Assembly: GCA_031279155.1 (NCBI GenBank)
Contig: JAITJB010000069.1
Coordinates: 1 to 14,662, forward strand
Direction: 5' to 3'
Origin: Deltaproteobacteria bacterium
Lineage (GTDB): Bacteria; Desulfobacterota; Desulfarculia; Adiutricales; Adiutricaceae
Length of the DNA: 14,662 bases
Shown here one piece after another: positions 1 to 6,261 of the stretch (position 1 is its first letter; each line of letters opens with the position of its first letter). The notes beneath the pieces are model-generated. The model worked only from the letters and a program-made list of their open reading frames with translations. It searched no databases and had not been told where the DNA came from. The position numbers and the translations under genes are program-made.

Positions 1-17
1 GTAAACAGGAGGCGACT

Positions 18-251
18 ATGCCAAAGAAACCAGGATCACATCATGTAGTCCCGAACGCCGATGGCGGCTGGGACGTCAAGAAAGACGGTGCGACCCGTAG
101 CAGCGGCCACTTTGATAAGAAGCGGGAGGCCGTTGATGCCGGGCGCAAGATCAGCCAGAACCAAGGCACGGAGTTCTACATCCACAGAAAGGACGGGAAA
201 ATCCAGAACAAGGACAGCCACGGAAATGATCCATATCCGCCGAAGGGGTGA
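18..251 (+). CDS. DUF2188 family small protein
   Basis: A 77-residue protein that looks like a complete DUF2188 domain. The family pattern is visible throughout: an N-terminal HHVVPNADGGWDVK strand pair, a middle AVDAGRKISQNQGTE helix, then YIHRKDGKIQNKDSHGNDPYPPKG at the end. Such proteins are short, soluble and of unknown function; many occur near phage or plasmid genes. The start is well supported because AGGAGG lies a few bases before the ATG. No transcription partner is visible: the sequence after the stop holds no gene for several hundred bases and ends in a hairpin terminator. The molecular role is unknown. Confidence 0.88.
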   Translation: MPKKPGSHHVVPNADGGWDVKKDGATRSSGHFDKKREAVDAGRKISQNQGTEFYIHRKDGKIQNKDSHGNDPYPPKG

Positions 252-542
252 TGCCTGGGCCAATTCGATTCCCGCTTTGGGAACCGAACCGGAGTCCGAA
301 AACCGGATTCAAAGTTGTTGCGGCTCTACGTCAGGTATCCGATTTTACTGCAAACCCGTCACCCTCGTCCGGTGCAGGGAAATCGGGGGAGGAAATCGTT
401 TCTCTGGTCGGGTTGCCGGGAAGTGGCTGTGGGAGATGACTTCGTCGTTTATTATCAAGGAGTTACGAGGAACGCGGGCTTTGAGACTGTTTTACGGTAG
501 GTCGGCGTTCCCTCCACCATTCATAATCCAACGTCAGTCAAC
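252..542. other. gene-free stretch
   Basis: No open frame here has a convincing ribosome site or a recognisable protein. The longer frames are read-through of the DUF2188 region in other frames. Short pieces recall RNA gene parts (TTCGATTCCCGC near 264-275 and CCTCCACCA near 511-519), but they are not placed so that they could fold into a tRNA or tmRNA. It may be decayed DNA left by an integration event. Confidence 0.5.
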
Positions 543-589
543 AAAGTCCGACAGTCCTTTAAAAACAAGGCTTTCGGACTTTTCTTTTT
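543..589 (+). terminator. hairpin terminator, copy 1 of a distant repeat
   Basis: AAAGTCCGA (543-551) pairs perfectly with TCGGACTTT (574-582). An inner CCTT/AAGG stem (556-559 with 567-570) extends the hairpin, and a T-rich run (TTTTCTTTTT) follows, as in a factor-independent terminator on the plus strand. Nearly the same sequence recurs at 9367-9406, about 8.8 kb away in the same orientation. Confidence 0.75.
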
Positions 590-619
590 CCAGGGAGATC
601 CGATAAAAATAACCCAAGG

Positions 620-918
620 TCAAGTTTCTCCTAAATCCACTGGAGCACTTTCAAGGTCGAAAAGGCTTAACTTGGTGCTATAAATAGTTTGATTCTTCAG
701 TTCATTGATAGCCTCGGAACTCCAGTTGTTGTTAGTGGATATCCACAACCGATCGGAAAATTCCGAAACAACTCCTGATTCGTTTTTGAATTTCTTTCCG
801 CTTGGTCCAAGAAAATGTCCAGGCTGTTTATCTCCTGAGGAAATTGGCAAACATGCCATCGCCAGACATGGGTGAATCTCTGGTCATAGACCTGGTAGGT
901 CTTCAGGAAATTGACCAT
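620..918 (-). pseudogene. remnant of a restriction-helicase N-terminal domain
   Basis: Read on the minus strand, two overlapping frames give parts of one protein. The frame from 918 gives FLKTYQVYDQRFTHVWRW. A second frame ending at 620 gives FLGPSGKKFK, FSDRLWISTNNNWSSEA, then INELKNQTIYSTKLSLFDLE and SAPVDLG. This order recalls the N-terminal Mrr-like nuclease part of large predicted helicases (COG4889 and type ISP-like enzymes), where a FxxASGKK...F..R..ISTT..W...AE.ALENQ....R....DLE.SPID pattern is usual. The intervening conserved part (a GIDLVA-like nuclease strand and CKF-like motif) is missing, the frame changes, and a stop follows directly. I read it as a deleted, frame-broken relic. 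The family match is from memory of the motif pattern, so it is moderate only. Confidence 0.5.
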
Positions 919-1102
919 GAATTTCTAAAAGCTACTTCCTTTATCACTTTCAGAAGTCGCTTCAAACCATATTGTTTAGCTGCTTCCTCTCCATTTTTTC
1001 TAAAAATTCAATTAATTCTTTATTAGACATATTTTTAGTTTTTTCGTAGAGTTCGATACGGACTTGGTGAATCCAATCATCACTTGCATTAGTTTTAATC
1101 AT
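903..1102 (-). pseudogene. frameshifted small antitoxin-like gene
   Basis: A minus-strand ATG at 1102 has a good ribosome site (GAGGAAA, about 6 nt before the start). The frame reads MIKTNASDDWIHQVRIELYE, then KTKNMSNKELIEFLEK. After a run of A residues (minus strand, near 991-996) it leaves the sensible frame and stops at 962. Adding one base at that run restores NGEEAAKQYGLKR and continues to a stop at 903. The unbroken version resembles small (60-80 residue) proteins that I recall beside toxin genes, with an N-terminal W.xEIR.ExYEETKxM pattern and a C-terminal KYGLK. Family identity is uncertain. A real frameshift, a sequencing error in the homopolymer, or a functional 46-residue protein remain possible. 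Confidence 0.4.
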
Positions 1103-1205
1103 TATCAATTTCCTCGTTTTCACCGTAGTCTAATATGGTCCAGGGAAAATGCCCCGGTTTGGGAGTTTTTCCGGGCCGGCTTGCCCTTCCCGGGAAAGTC
1201 GGCGC

Positions 1206-1246
1206 CAAAAGGTAAAAAATCGCCATGGGAGATCTTTTTTCTTTTG
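1206..1246. other. hairpin in repeat copy A
   Basis: The right arm GATCTTTTTTCTTTTG (1231-1246) faces a left arm starting CAAAAG and ending AAAAAATC (1206-1221) with a few mismatches. The equivalent hairpin in copy B is longer and nearly perfect, so the fold is probably meaningful. A T-rich right arm would let it stop transcription coming from the left. Confidence 0.45.
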
Positions 1247-1314
1247 TCGCAGACAAGGGCTCGGCTAAAAACGAACTGGCCGTTTTTTGGCCGGGCCAAA
1301 ACCTCGAATAAAAC

Positions 1315-1343
1315 TTGACAACGGGTTGGTTATATCTTAACAT
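1315..1343 (+). promoter_or_regulatory. sigma70-type promoter in repeat copy A
   Basis: TTGACA (1315-1320), a 17-nt spacer and TAACAT (1338-1343) form a near-consensus promoter reading toward the ArsR-type gene about 200 bp downstream. ATCCGGAT (1342-1349) overlaps the end of the -10 and would cover the start point, which suits an operator. The same arrangement is kept in copy B. Confidence 0.6.
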
Positions 1344-1550
1344 CCGGATAAAAGGAACTAGCCCGGAAAACGTTTGAGCGAAGTCTAATATATTGCTTTA
1401 CTCGGATAAATATAAACATTTTGGTTTTCAGCCAGCTATATGTCAGGCTTCAGCCCGTCAAAAGACTTTTCGATCTACCGCCCATAGAGCCTCCATTGAA
1501 CACCAGTAACTTTTTATTCTAATTTACAAAAAATATTATGGTAGATACCT

Positions 1551-1883
1551 ATGGTTTATAAATATTGCCGCTTCATCGATCTGGGCGAAACCCTAAAAGC
1601 CTTGGGCCATCCAGTTAGACTATGCATAATGCAAAGACTTTTGGAAAATGGTCCATCTAACGTCACTAAATTACAGCATTGTTTACACCAACCTCAGTCT
1701 ACTATATCGCAACATTTAAAAAAATTGAATACTATTGGCTTAATTAACGTTATGAAAAATGGTTTAGAGCATATATATGCAATCAACGGGGATTTAAACG
1801 TTGAATTTTTACGTTTTATTTTTGATTACAATAAAAAAGTAAAGGACTCAGCTTTCCCAAACAATAATATAATTAATTTATAA
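1551..1883 (+). CDS. ArsR/SmtB-family winged-helix regulator
   Basis: A 110-residue DNA-binding protein of the ArsR/SmtB class, which usually represses metal or stress genes and lets go when it binds a ligand. The winged helix spans about residues 10-80: LKALGHPVRLCIMQRLLENG, the recognition region VTKLQHCLHQPQSTISQHLK and a wing of about NVMKNGLEHIYAI. The classic ELCVCDL metal box is not present, but Cys6, Cys25, His43, Cys44 and His46 could bind metal, or the cysteines could sense sulfane sulfur or redox as in BigR-type members. The gene is visibly AT-rich compared with the operon to its right. It sits alone between two copies of a promoter-bearing repeat, so it may control itself and the fmdE operon. 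The ribosome site is weak; a 7-codon frame starting at 1538 overlaps the start and could couple translation. Class is confident, ligand unknown. Confidence 0.88.
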   Translation: MVYKYCRFIDLGETLKALGHPVRLCIMQRLLENGPSNVTKLQHCLHQPQSTISQHLKKLNTIGLINVMKNGLEHIYAINGDLNVEFLRFIFDYNKKVKDSAFPNNNIINL

Positions 1884-2108
1884 GATGTTTAAGCCCGGCC
1901 AAATGACTGCGGGCTCCTACGATGAAACAGGCTTATGAAATAGGAAAATCAATATGAGAAGAAAGAAGGCGTTTTTTTGCTCCTAAGCGCTTCTCGCTCA
2001 TATCGCCTTCATACTCGCCATTAGCGCCGAGTAAGGCCCAGGGAAAACGCCATGGTTTTTGGGTTTGCCTTCCCGGACCCGTTTTCGCTTCCCCGGGCAA
2101 AGAGCCGC

Positions 2109-2148
2109 CAAAAGAAAAAGATCGCCTTGGTAGATCTTTTTTCTTTTG
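2109..2148. other. long hairpin in repeat copy B
   Basis: CAAAAGAAAAAGATC (2109-2123) pairs with GATCTTTTTTCTTTTG (2133-2148) around a 9-nt loop, leaving one extra T bulged. The long A/T stem with a T-rich right arm could terminate transcription coming from the ArsR-type gene; read from the other strand its arms are also T-rich, so it could act in both directions. Confidence 0.6.
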
Positions 2149-2218
2149 TTGAAATAAGATGTTCGGGTAAAAACGACATGGACGTCTTTTTTGACCCAAC
2201 AAAAACTCGAAAAAAAAC

Positions 2219-2247
2219 TTGACTTCAGGTTGTATATATCTTAATAT
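2219..2247 (+). promoter_or_regulatory. sigma70-type promoter in repeat copy B
   Basis: TTGACT (2219-2224), 17-nt spacer, TAATAT (2242-2247). This is closer to consensus in the -10 than copy A. TATCCGGATA (2245-2254) overlaps the -10 and start point. A transcript from here would run about 400 nt before the fmdE start codon, through a second palindrome, a dyad and a terminator. Confidence 0.65.
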
Positions 2248-2323
2248 CCGGATAAAAGGAACTAGCGTGATTTCGGTTTTGATCCTGGCGCGGAAAAGGT
2301 TTGAGCGAGTTTTAATATATCGC

Positions 2324-2337
2324 TTTATCCGGATAAA
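2324..2337. promoter_or_regulatory. 14-bp perfect palindrome, operator candidate
   Basis: TTTATCCGGATAAA is a perfect palindrome about 75 bp downstream of the TATCCGGATA that abuts the copy B promoter. Two copies of one palindrome at this spacing resemble a pair of operator sites. Copy A keeps ATCCGGAT at its promoter but its second site has drifted (TTTACTCGGATAAA). Confidence 0.5.
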
Positions 2338-2514
2338 TAGAAACATTTTGCTTTTCAGCCAGCTATAGTCAGGTTTCCGCCTTTCAAAAGGACGTTTCGC
2401 TCAACCGCCAGTGAGCCTCCCTTGAATTCAAATGATCTTTCATGAAAATTTACCAATATATTATCTTTAATATTTTAAGTTAGATTTATTAACATTAGTA
2501 TCCAACAATTATAT

Positions 2515-2537
2515 CTTTATTTCATGAAGAAATAAAG
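2515..2537. promoter_or_regulatory. 9-bp dyad in the operon leader
   Basis: CTTTATTTC (2515-2523) and GAAATAAAG (2529-2537) are perfect inverted arms around ATGAA; the centre TTCATGAA is itself palindromic. In a leader RNA this would be a weak A/U stem; in DNA it fits a winged-helix operator. Either reading is open. Confidence 0.45.
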
Positions 2538-2569
2538 TTTATAACTTAATTATATATTATTTCAGTCTG

Positions 2570-2606
2570 AAGGCTGCACCCATTACCGGGTTGTGGCCTT
2601 TTTTTT
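2570..2606 (+). terminator. intrinsic terminator in the fmdE leader
   Basis: GGCTGCACCC (2572-2581) pairs with GGGTTGTGGCC (2588-2598) with one mismatch and two G-U pairs, the stem being extended by AA/TT, and it is followed by eight T residues (2599-2606). The hairpin ends about 50 bp before the fmdE start codon. If the operon is transcribed from the repeat B promoter, this would be an attenuator; otherwise it insulates the operon from upstream reading. Confidence 0.7.
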
Positions 2607-2622
2607 ACCTAATTTTAGGTAA
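2605..2622. promoter_or_regulatory. operator-like 18-bp dyad before fmdE
   Basis: TTACCTAA-TT-TTAGGTAA has perfect 8-bp arms. It begins in the last T residues of the terminator and lies 34 bp before the fmdE start, where it would overlap the -35/spacer of a promoter whose -10 could be TAAATA (about 2630-2635). The TTAGG half-sites recall metal-dependent DtxR/IdeR-type boxes but in reversed orientation, so the regulator cannot be named. Confidence 0.55.
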
Positions 2623-2655
2623 CACCCTGTAAATACAAATTTAAAAGAGGCCTTC

Positions 2656-3186
2656 ATGAATCGAGAACTTTGGGAAAAATCCGTCGCCTTCCATGGTCAT
2701 GCCTGCCCAGGTTTGGCCATTGGTTTCATGGCGGCCATCGCCGCCTCAGAAAGCCCGGAATTGGGGCAAATCCCCCACGGGCGCCTGGTTTGCCTGACCG
2801 AAAACGACGCTTGTGGGGTTGACGCCATCCAAGTCGTTTTGGGTTGTACGCTGGGCAAAGGTAATCTAGTCTTCATGGACGCGGGCAAGCATGCCTATAG
2901 TTTTTACGACCGGGAAACAGGTCGATCGCTCAGACTCGTGGCCAAGGTCAACAAACCGGCCCAGGAGCTCGACCGCGAAGAGAGAATCGAGGCCATACTG
3001 AACTCCAAGCCGTCGGATCTTTTTGACAGCAAAAAACCCACCAGGCCAGTCCCCGAAAGGGAACGCATTTTTATCACAGACGTCTGCCAGGAGTGCGGCG
3101 AGCCCACGGCCGAACACCGGCTAAGACTCCAAGAAGGCAAAAAGGTCTGCCTGGCTTGTTTCCAGCAATACGACAAAAGATGGTAA
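2656..3186 (+). CDS. FmdE-family protein with C-terminal zinc ribbon
   Basis: A 176-residue cytoplasmic protein. Residues 1-120 form the FmdE domain, named after subunit E of formylmethanofuran dehydrogenase but widespread in bacteria without methanogenesis. The hallmark FHGHACPGL (12-20) and ENDACGVDAIQ (49-59) motifs are intact, giving His13, His15, Cys17, Asp51 and Cys53 as likely metal ligands or active residues. A C-terminal ribbon has CQEC (144-147) and CLAC (165-168), typical of the longer family members. No signal peptide. The start has an AGAGG site 6 nt upstream. It opens a six-gene metal-complex uptake operon, 45 nt before the receptor gene, which suggests it handles, senses or stores the imported metal or its complex. 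Its biochemical role in such operons is not established; calling it a formylmethanofuran dehydrogenase subunit would be wrong here. Confidence 0.9.
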   Translation: MNRELWEKSVAFHGHACPGLAIGFMAAIAASESPELGQIPHGRLVCLTENDACGVDAIQVVLGCTLGKGNLVFMDAGKHAYSFYDRETGRSLRLVAKVNKPAQELDREERIEAILNSKPSDLFDSKKPTRPVPERERIFITDVCQECGEPTAEHRLRLQEGKKVCLACFQQYDKRW

Positions 3187-3231
3187 AAATTAATTATTTA
3201 AATGTCAATAAGCTATAAAAGGGTATTTCAA

Positions 3232-5463
3232 ATGGATTTAGTTAATCGAAGACAAATTCTGGCTTTGTGCCTAACGATCGTCTCCTGCGTCATCTTCCCG
3301 TCCTTGGCCAAGGCCCAAGATTCCAACTTACTGCGGGACACATTTATATTGGAGGATATATTAGTAATCGGTAGCCCTGATGACCTCCATAGGACAAACG
3401 CCGTGGTGGTGGAAAAGTCCAGAAGCAACAACTTGGCCGATTTTTTGGTAAGGGACTCGGAAATATCCTTCACCAGGCGCTCTAATTTTGGCGATTCCAG
3501 CGACATACTGTCCATCAGGGGCATGAATTCCCAAAGAATCAAGGTTAACGTCGATGACCGCGACATTAGCTCAAACGGCGTGGTTGGCGGCAATTTCCTG
3601 GATTTCGGGACCATCCCCCTCGATAACGTCGAGAGCCTGGAGATCATCAAGGGCGGGAGCGCTATTGAGTACGGAAACGCTGCCATTGGCGGAGTGGTTA
3701 ACGTCCGCACCAGCAAGCCCACGGAGAAAGCTTTCCTGTCGCTATACGGAACCTTCGGCGGCTTTGAGGATCTATACGATTTCTACAACATACGTGGCGC
3801 CTACGCCCAAAAGTTCGGCCCATTGGGGATAAGCATCGGCATTAGCCACCAAAAAAATGAAGCCTACCTTCGCAATAACCCTTTCGAGCTATTTCACGTA
3901 AACCCAAAGATCTATCTCGACACCCCTTGGCAGGGGCAACTCATCCTAAGCTACAATTACAGCCGAGCCAAGAGAGGAATCATCAAGAGCAACAGAGACG
4001 ACAATGACCCAACCAGCGATTCCGACTTTACCTTGCCCGGCTGGGACCGGGCCATAGATCCCAGGTATCCGGTGGCCAGCGGCGAGAGTTTCGCCGGTTC
4101 CACCCCGACCCCGTCCATGAGCGTCATCGGCGACGACGCTCACTGGATCAAACAGCGCCATCTTTTCGATGTCGGCTACAAACAAGAGTTTGGGGGCATA
4201 GGTTTCGCCGAGTTCACTTATTACGCCAACAAGGAAACCAGGAGGGAACTTAACTACGCCGACATAGCCCTCAGGACGCGCCTCTCCCAGATCTCCCCGG
4301 GACGACCTGACGGGTTTAACCCGGCCCTGACCAGGCAGGGCGCCATGGTCATGGACAGAGAAGTCACGGTCGACCTAAGCTACGGCTATAAACTAAAAAG
4401 CGAACTTACCTTCGGCGACCATTTGATAAAATTCGGCGGGGAGCATAAACTCCTTCGTTCTGGCGGCACCACAATTGACTTCGTGGACCTGAATTACAAT
4501 AGGGATCGCCGAAACAGTTTCACAGGCGTTATGAACTCCAGCGGCGCAAGCGAGCCGATCAAGATCTATTCCTTCTACGCTGGCGACAGCTACAGGATAA
4601 ACGACACCTTCACCCTCGACTTCGGGCTCAGGTACGATTCCTTCAAGGACAACCCCGAATCAGGCATCACCTACTCGGGCTCAGGGTTTTCCCCGAAAGT
4701 CGCGCTGGCCATAAATTTCAACGAAAACCATAGGGCCTCCATCGCCATCTACCGTAACGTCCGCACCCCGACATCGCCTGAAATATTCTGGTTCAGGGAA
4801 GCCACCGAACCCGGCGTGGGCACCTTGTTACCCCTCCTCAGTGGGGCCAAGCTCAAGCCGGAAAAGACCTTGGGGATCGACGCGGCCTACCGTTACGACT
4901 TCGGCTTTGATAACCACGTAAAGTTGTCGGCCTATTATTATGACGTCAAGGATTTCATGCTCAGGAAATCTGGCCTCCCAGCGGTCGGCACCGCCACTGG
5001 CCGGGCCAGTTACAACGGGGACGTCAAGATCCATGGCCTGACCCTGTCGGGCGGCTACCGATTTCTCGATAACCTTTACGCCCAAGGGTCAATCAGTTAC
5101 CAGGGCAACAAAAAAACCCGAGACATATTCGATCCCAACCTGATTGTCCCCAAGATAGACTACTTGCCTAAGTGGAAAGGCTCCTTCGGCCTCAGCTACT
5201 CCCCCATCGACAAACTAACTGTGGAAATGGACGCGCTCTTCGTAGACGATCGTCCTTACTTCGTGGCCTCGGCCGGGGGAGCGGCCAAGGAGTATACCTT
5301 GGATTCTTATTTTACGCTTGGGATGAGCGCAACGTATAAAATAAACGACCACCTGGCCCTAGAGATCTACGTCGACAATCTGACCGGGGTCAGTTACCAG
5401 GAAACATTCGGATATCCCGCCATGGGCTTCAACGCCGGGATGAGCCTAAAATGGAACCTTTAG
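3232..5463 (+). CDS. TonB-dependent outer-membrane receptor
   Basis: An outer-membrane beta-barrel that imports a bound ligand using TonB energy. With the start at 3232 it has 743 residues. An upstream in-frame ATG (3202) lacks a ribosome site, while 3232 has AAAGGG about 8 nt before it and gives a textbook signal peptide cleaved after SLAKA (28). A TonB-box-like EDILVIG (41-47) follows, then the plug (about 50-165) with LSIRGM, RIKVNVDDRDI, PLDNVESLEIIKG and AIGGVVNVRT. The remainder is the 22-strand barrel, with RNVRTPTSPEIFW, LKPEKTLGIDAAYR and a final strand MSLKWNL. The signature motifs fit the siderophore/cobalamin receptor class; the ligand cannot be told. It is co-transcribed with a FecBCD-type transporter, which supplies the inner-membrane half of the route. 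Confidence 0.95.
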   Translation: MDLVNRRQILALCLTIVSCVIFPSLAKAQDSNLLRDTFILEDILVIGSPDDLHRTNAVVVEKSRSNNLADFLVRDSEISFTRRSNFGDSSDILSIRGMNSQRIKVNVDDRDISSNGVVGGNFLDFGTIPLDNVESLEIIKGGSAIEYGNAAIGGVVNVRTSKPTEKAFLSLYGTFGGFEDLYDFYNIRGAYAQKFGPLGISIGISHQKNEAYLRNNPFELFHVNPKIYLDTPWQGQLILSYNYSRAKRGIIKSNRDDNDPTSDSDFTLPGWDRAIDPRYPVASGESFAGSTPTPSMSVIGDDAHWIKQRHLFDVGYKQEFGGIGFAEFTYYANKETRRELNYADIALRTRLSQISPGRPDGFNPALTRQGAMVMDREVTVDLSYGYKLKSELTFGDHLIKFGGEHKLLRSGGTTIDFVDLNYNRDRRNSFTGVMNSSGASEPIKIYSFYAGDSYRINDTFTLDFGLRYDSFKDNPESGITYSGSGFSPKVALAINFNENHRASIAIYRNVRTPTSPEIFWFREATEPGVGTLLPLLSGAKLKPEKTLGIDAAYRYDFGFDNHVKLSAYYYDVKDFMLRKSGLPAVGTATGRASYNGDVKIHGLTLSGGYRFLDNLYAQGSISYQGNKKTRDIFDPNLIVPKIDYLPKWKGSFGLSYSPIDKLTVEMDALFVDDRPYFVASAGGAAKEYTLDSYFTLGMSATYKINDHLALEIYVDNLTGVSYQETFGYPAMGFNAGMSLKWNL

Positions 5464-5496
5464 ATGCACTTAATCACAACGAAAGGAGCGATCAAG

Positions 5497-6261
5497 ATGG
5501 AACCCGTAACGCCCGAAATGGATCAAAAGCAATTCTGGAATCTCAGGGCCAAGACCTTTCCCCGTTATTCCCCTGAACCGGACAATTATGAGGCAGGCAT
5601 GCTCGATCTGGCTCGCAGCATCGGAGCCGATTTCAAGGGGAAAACCATCCTCGACGTCGGCTGCGGCGCGGGGATGTACACAATCAGGTTGGCCAAGGAA
5701 GGCAAATTCGTGACCGGCCTGGATATTTCCGAGGCTATGCTGGCCGCGAACCGTGAAGACGCCGAAAAGGAAAACCTCAAAAATGTCGAATACGTCAACA
5801 TGGCCTGGCTCGAATTCGAGCCCCGGAGGGACTACGACCTTCTGTTCTGCTCCATGACCCCGGCCCTCGGAAGCCCGGAGGGTAAACTTAAGTTACTTTC
5901 CTTTCAAAAAGCTCAGATCGTTTATTTTGGTTTTACCGCCCCAATGAAATCCCAAGTCATAACCGAGCTATTCGAGGCCTCTGGGATTAAGCCTAAAAAC
6001 CACCCGACCACCGCCGATCAAAAAACTTTCCTCGAGGAGCGCGGCATTAAATATAGGGTGGTCGGCTCGTCTGGTCGATGGGAAAAAAAGCTGTCCAAGG
6101 ATGATTTCCTTTTAAACCTCTCCACATCGTTAACCTTTCACGGTGGGTCATTGGGACAAATCGATCTTGAGAGCTTCTCAGAGCGGTTTAGCGACGGCCA
6201 GGGGAGTTACTTAGAGAACACCGATTACCATGTGGAAGTTATCGTATGGGAAAACAATTAG
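5497..6261 (+). CDS. class I SAM-dependent methyltransferase
   Basis: A 254-residue cytoplasmic Rossmann-fold methyltransferase. Motif I is TILDVGCGAGMY (about 50-61), the acidic residue binding the SAM ribose is in GLDISEAML (Asp76), and a DYDLLFCSMTPAL segment matches motif IV. The C-terminal third has no family I recognise and may select the substrate. The start at 5497 is chosen because AAAGGAG precedes it; an in-frame ATG at 5464, immediately after the receptor stop, lacks such a site. It overlaps the next gene by 16 bp, so its translation is coupled to the binding protein. Its place inside an uptake operon suggests it acts on the imported ligand or the metal it brings, but the substrate is unknown and a role in making a metallophore is an alternative. 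Confidence 0.9.
   Translation: MEPVTPEMDQKQFWNLRAKTFPRYSPEPDNYEAGMLDLARSIGADFKGKTILDVGCGAGMYTIRLAKEGKFVTGLDISEAMLAANREDAEKENLKNVEYVNMAWLEFEPRRDYDLLFCSMTPALGSPEGKLKLLSFQKAQIVYFGFTAPMKSQVITELFEASGIKPKNHPTTADQKTFLEERGIKYRVVGSSGRWEKKLSKDDFLLNLSTSLTFHGGSLGQIDLESFSERFSDGQGSYLENTDYHVEVIVWENN

Larger units (their letters stand above)
1137..1500. repeat. diverged direct repeat, copy A
   Basis: This 364-bp stretch aligns along its length with 2035-2426 in the same orientation. Matching landmarks in order are CCAGGGAAAA.GCC, CCGGG.AAAG..GC.CCAAAAG, ATCGCC.TGG.AGATC followed by TTTTTTCTTTTGT, the promoter (TTGAC...TATATCTTAA), ATCCGGATAAAAGGAACTAGC, a TTTGAGCGA...TTAATATAT..CTTTA block, CAGCCAGCTATA, GTCAGG, and a GAGCCTCC..TTGAA end. 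It also contains a perfect TTTTGGCC-G-GGCCAAAA dyad at 1285-1301, just before the promoter. No convincing protein is encoded on either strand. It lies directly upstream of the ArsR-type gene. Confidence 0.75.
2035..2426. repeat. diverged direct repeat, copy B
   Basis: Second copy (392 bp) of the element at 1137-1500, same orientation, now upstream of the fmdE operon. It keeps the hairpin, promoter, CCGGATAAAAGGAACTAGC block, CAGCCAGCTATA, GTCAGG and the terminal GAGCCTCCCTTGAA, with scattered substitutions and small insertions; the largest insertion lies just after GAACTAGC. The divergence suggests an old duplication, or two members of a dispersed genomic repeat family. A long minus-strand open frame crosses it but stops are unrelated between the copies, so it is not taken as a gene. 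Confidence 0.75.

Noticed and set aside
262..519. tRNA or tmRNA-like pieces (TTCGATTCCCGC near 264 and CCTCCACCA near 511)
   Set aside because: The pieces are about 240 bp apart, in the wrong order, and no acceptor or T-arm pairing could be built. At best they are decayed attachment-site relics.
61..606. 181-residue plus-strand frame overlapping the DUF2188 gene
   Set aside because: It is a frame shadow: Arg/Ser/Thr-rich with no domain, and it reads through the terminator at 543-589.
1933..2346. 137-residue minus-strand frame across repeat copy B, with a similar frame across copy A (1095-1343)
   Set aside because: Low-complexity, no ribosome site, no known domain; length and ends differ between copies. 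The similarity follows from the DNA repeat itself.
2340..2426. Cobalamin riboswitch (AGTCAGG...CCGCC resembles part of the B12 box) before a BtuBFCD-like operon
   Set aside because: The GCCACTG partner, the CCCGC core and the expected order of stems are missing, and the same sequence occurs before the ArsR-type gene.
2035..2426. Repeat as a MITE-type transposable element
   Set aside because: The ends show only a weak CCAGGGA/TCCCTTG inverted match in copy B and less in copy A, and no target duplication could be seen.
2656..3186. Annotation as a methanogenesis enzyme subunit
   Set aside because: The FmdE domain is shared by many bacteria; no other formylmethanofuran dehydrogenase genes are present and the context is metal-complex uptake.
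3202..3231. Upstream ATG start for the TonB receptor
   Set aside because: No ribosome site, and it puts ten polar residues before an otherwise standard signal peptide; 3232 has AAAGGG.
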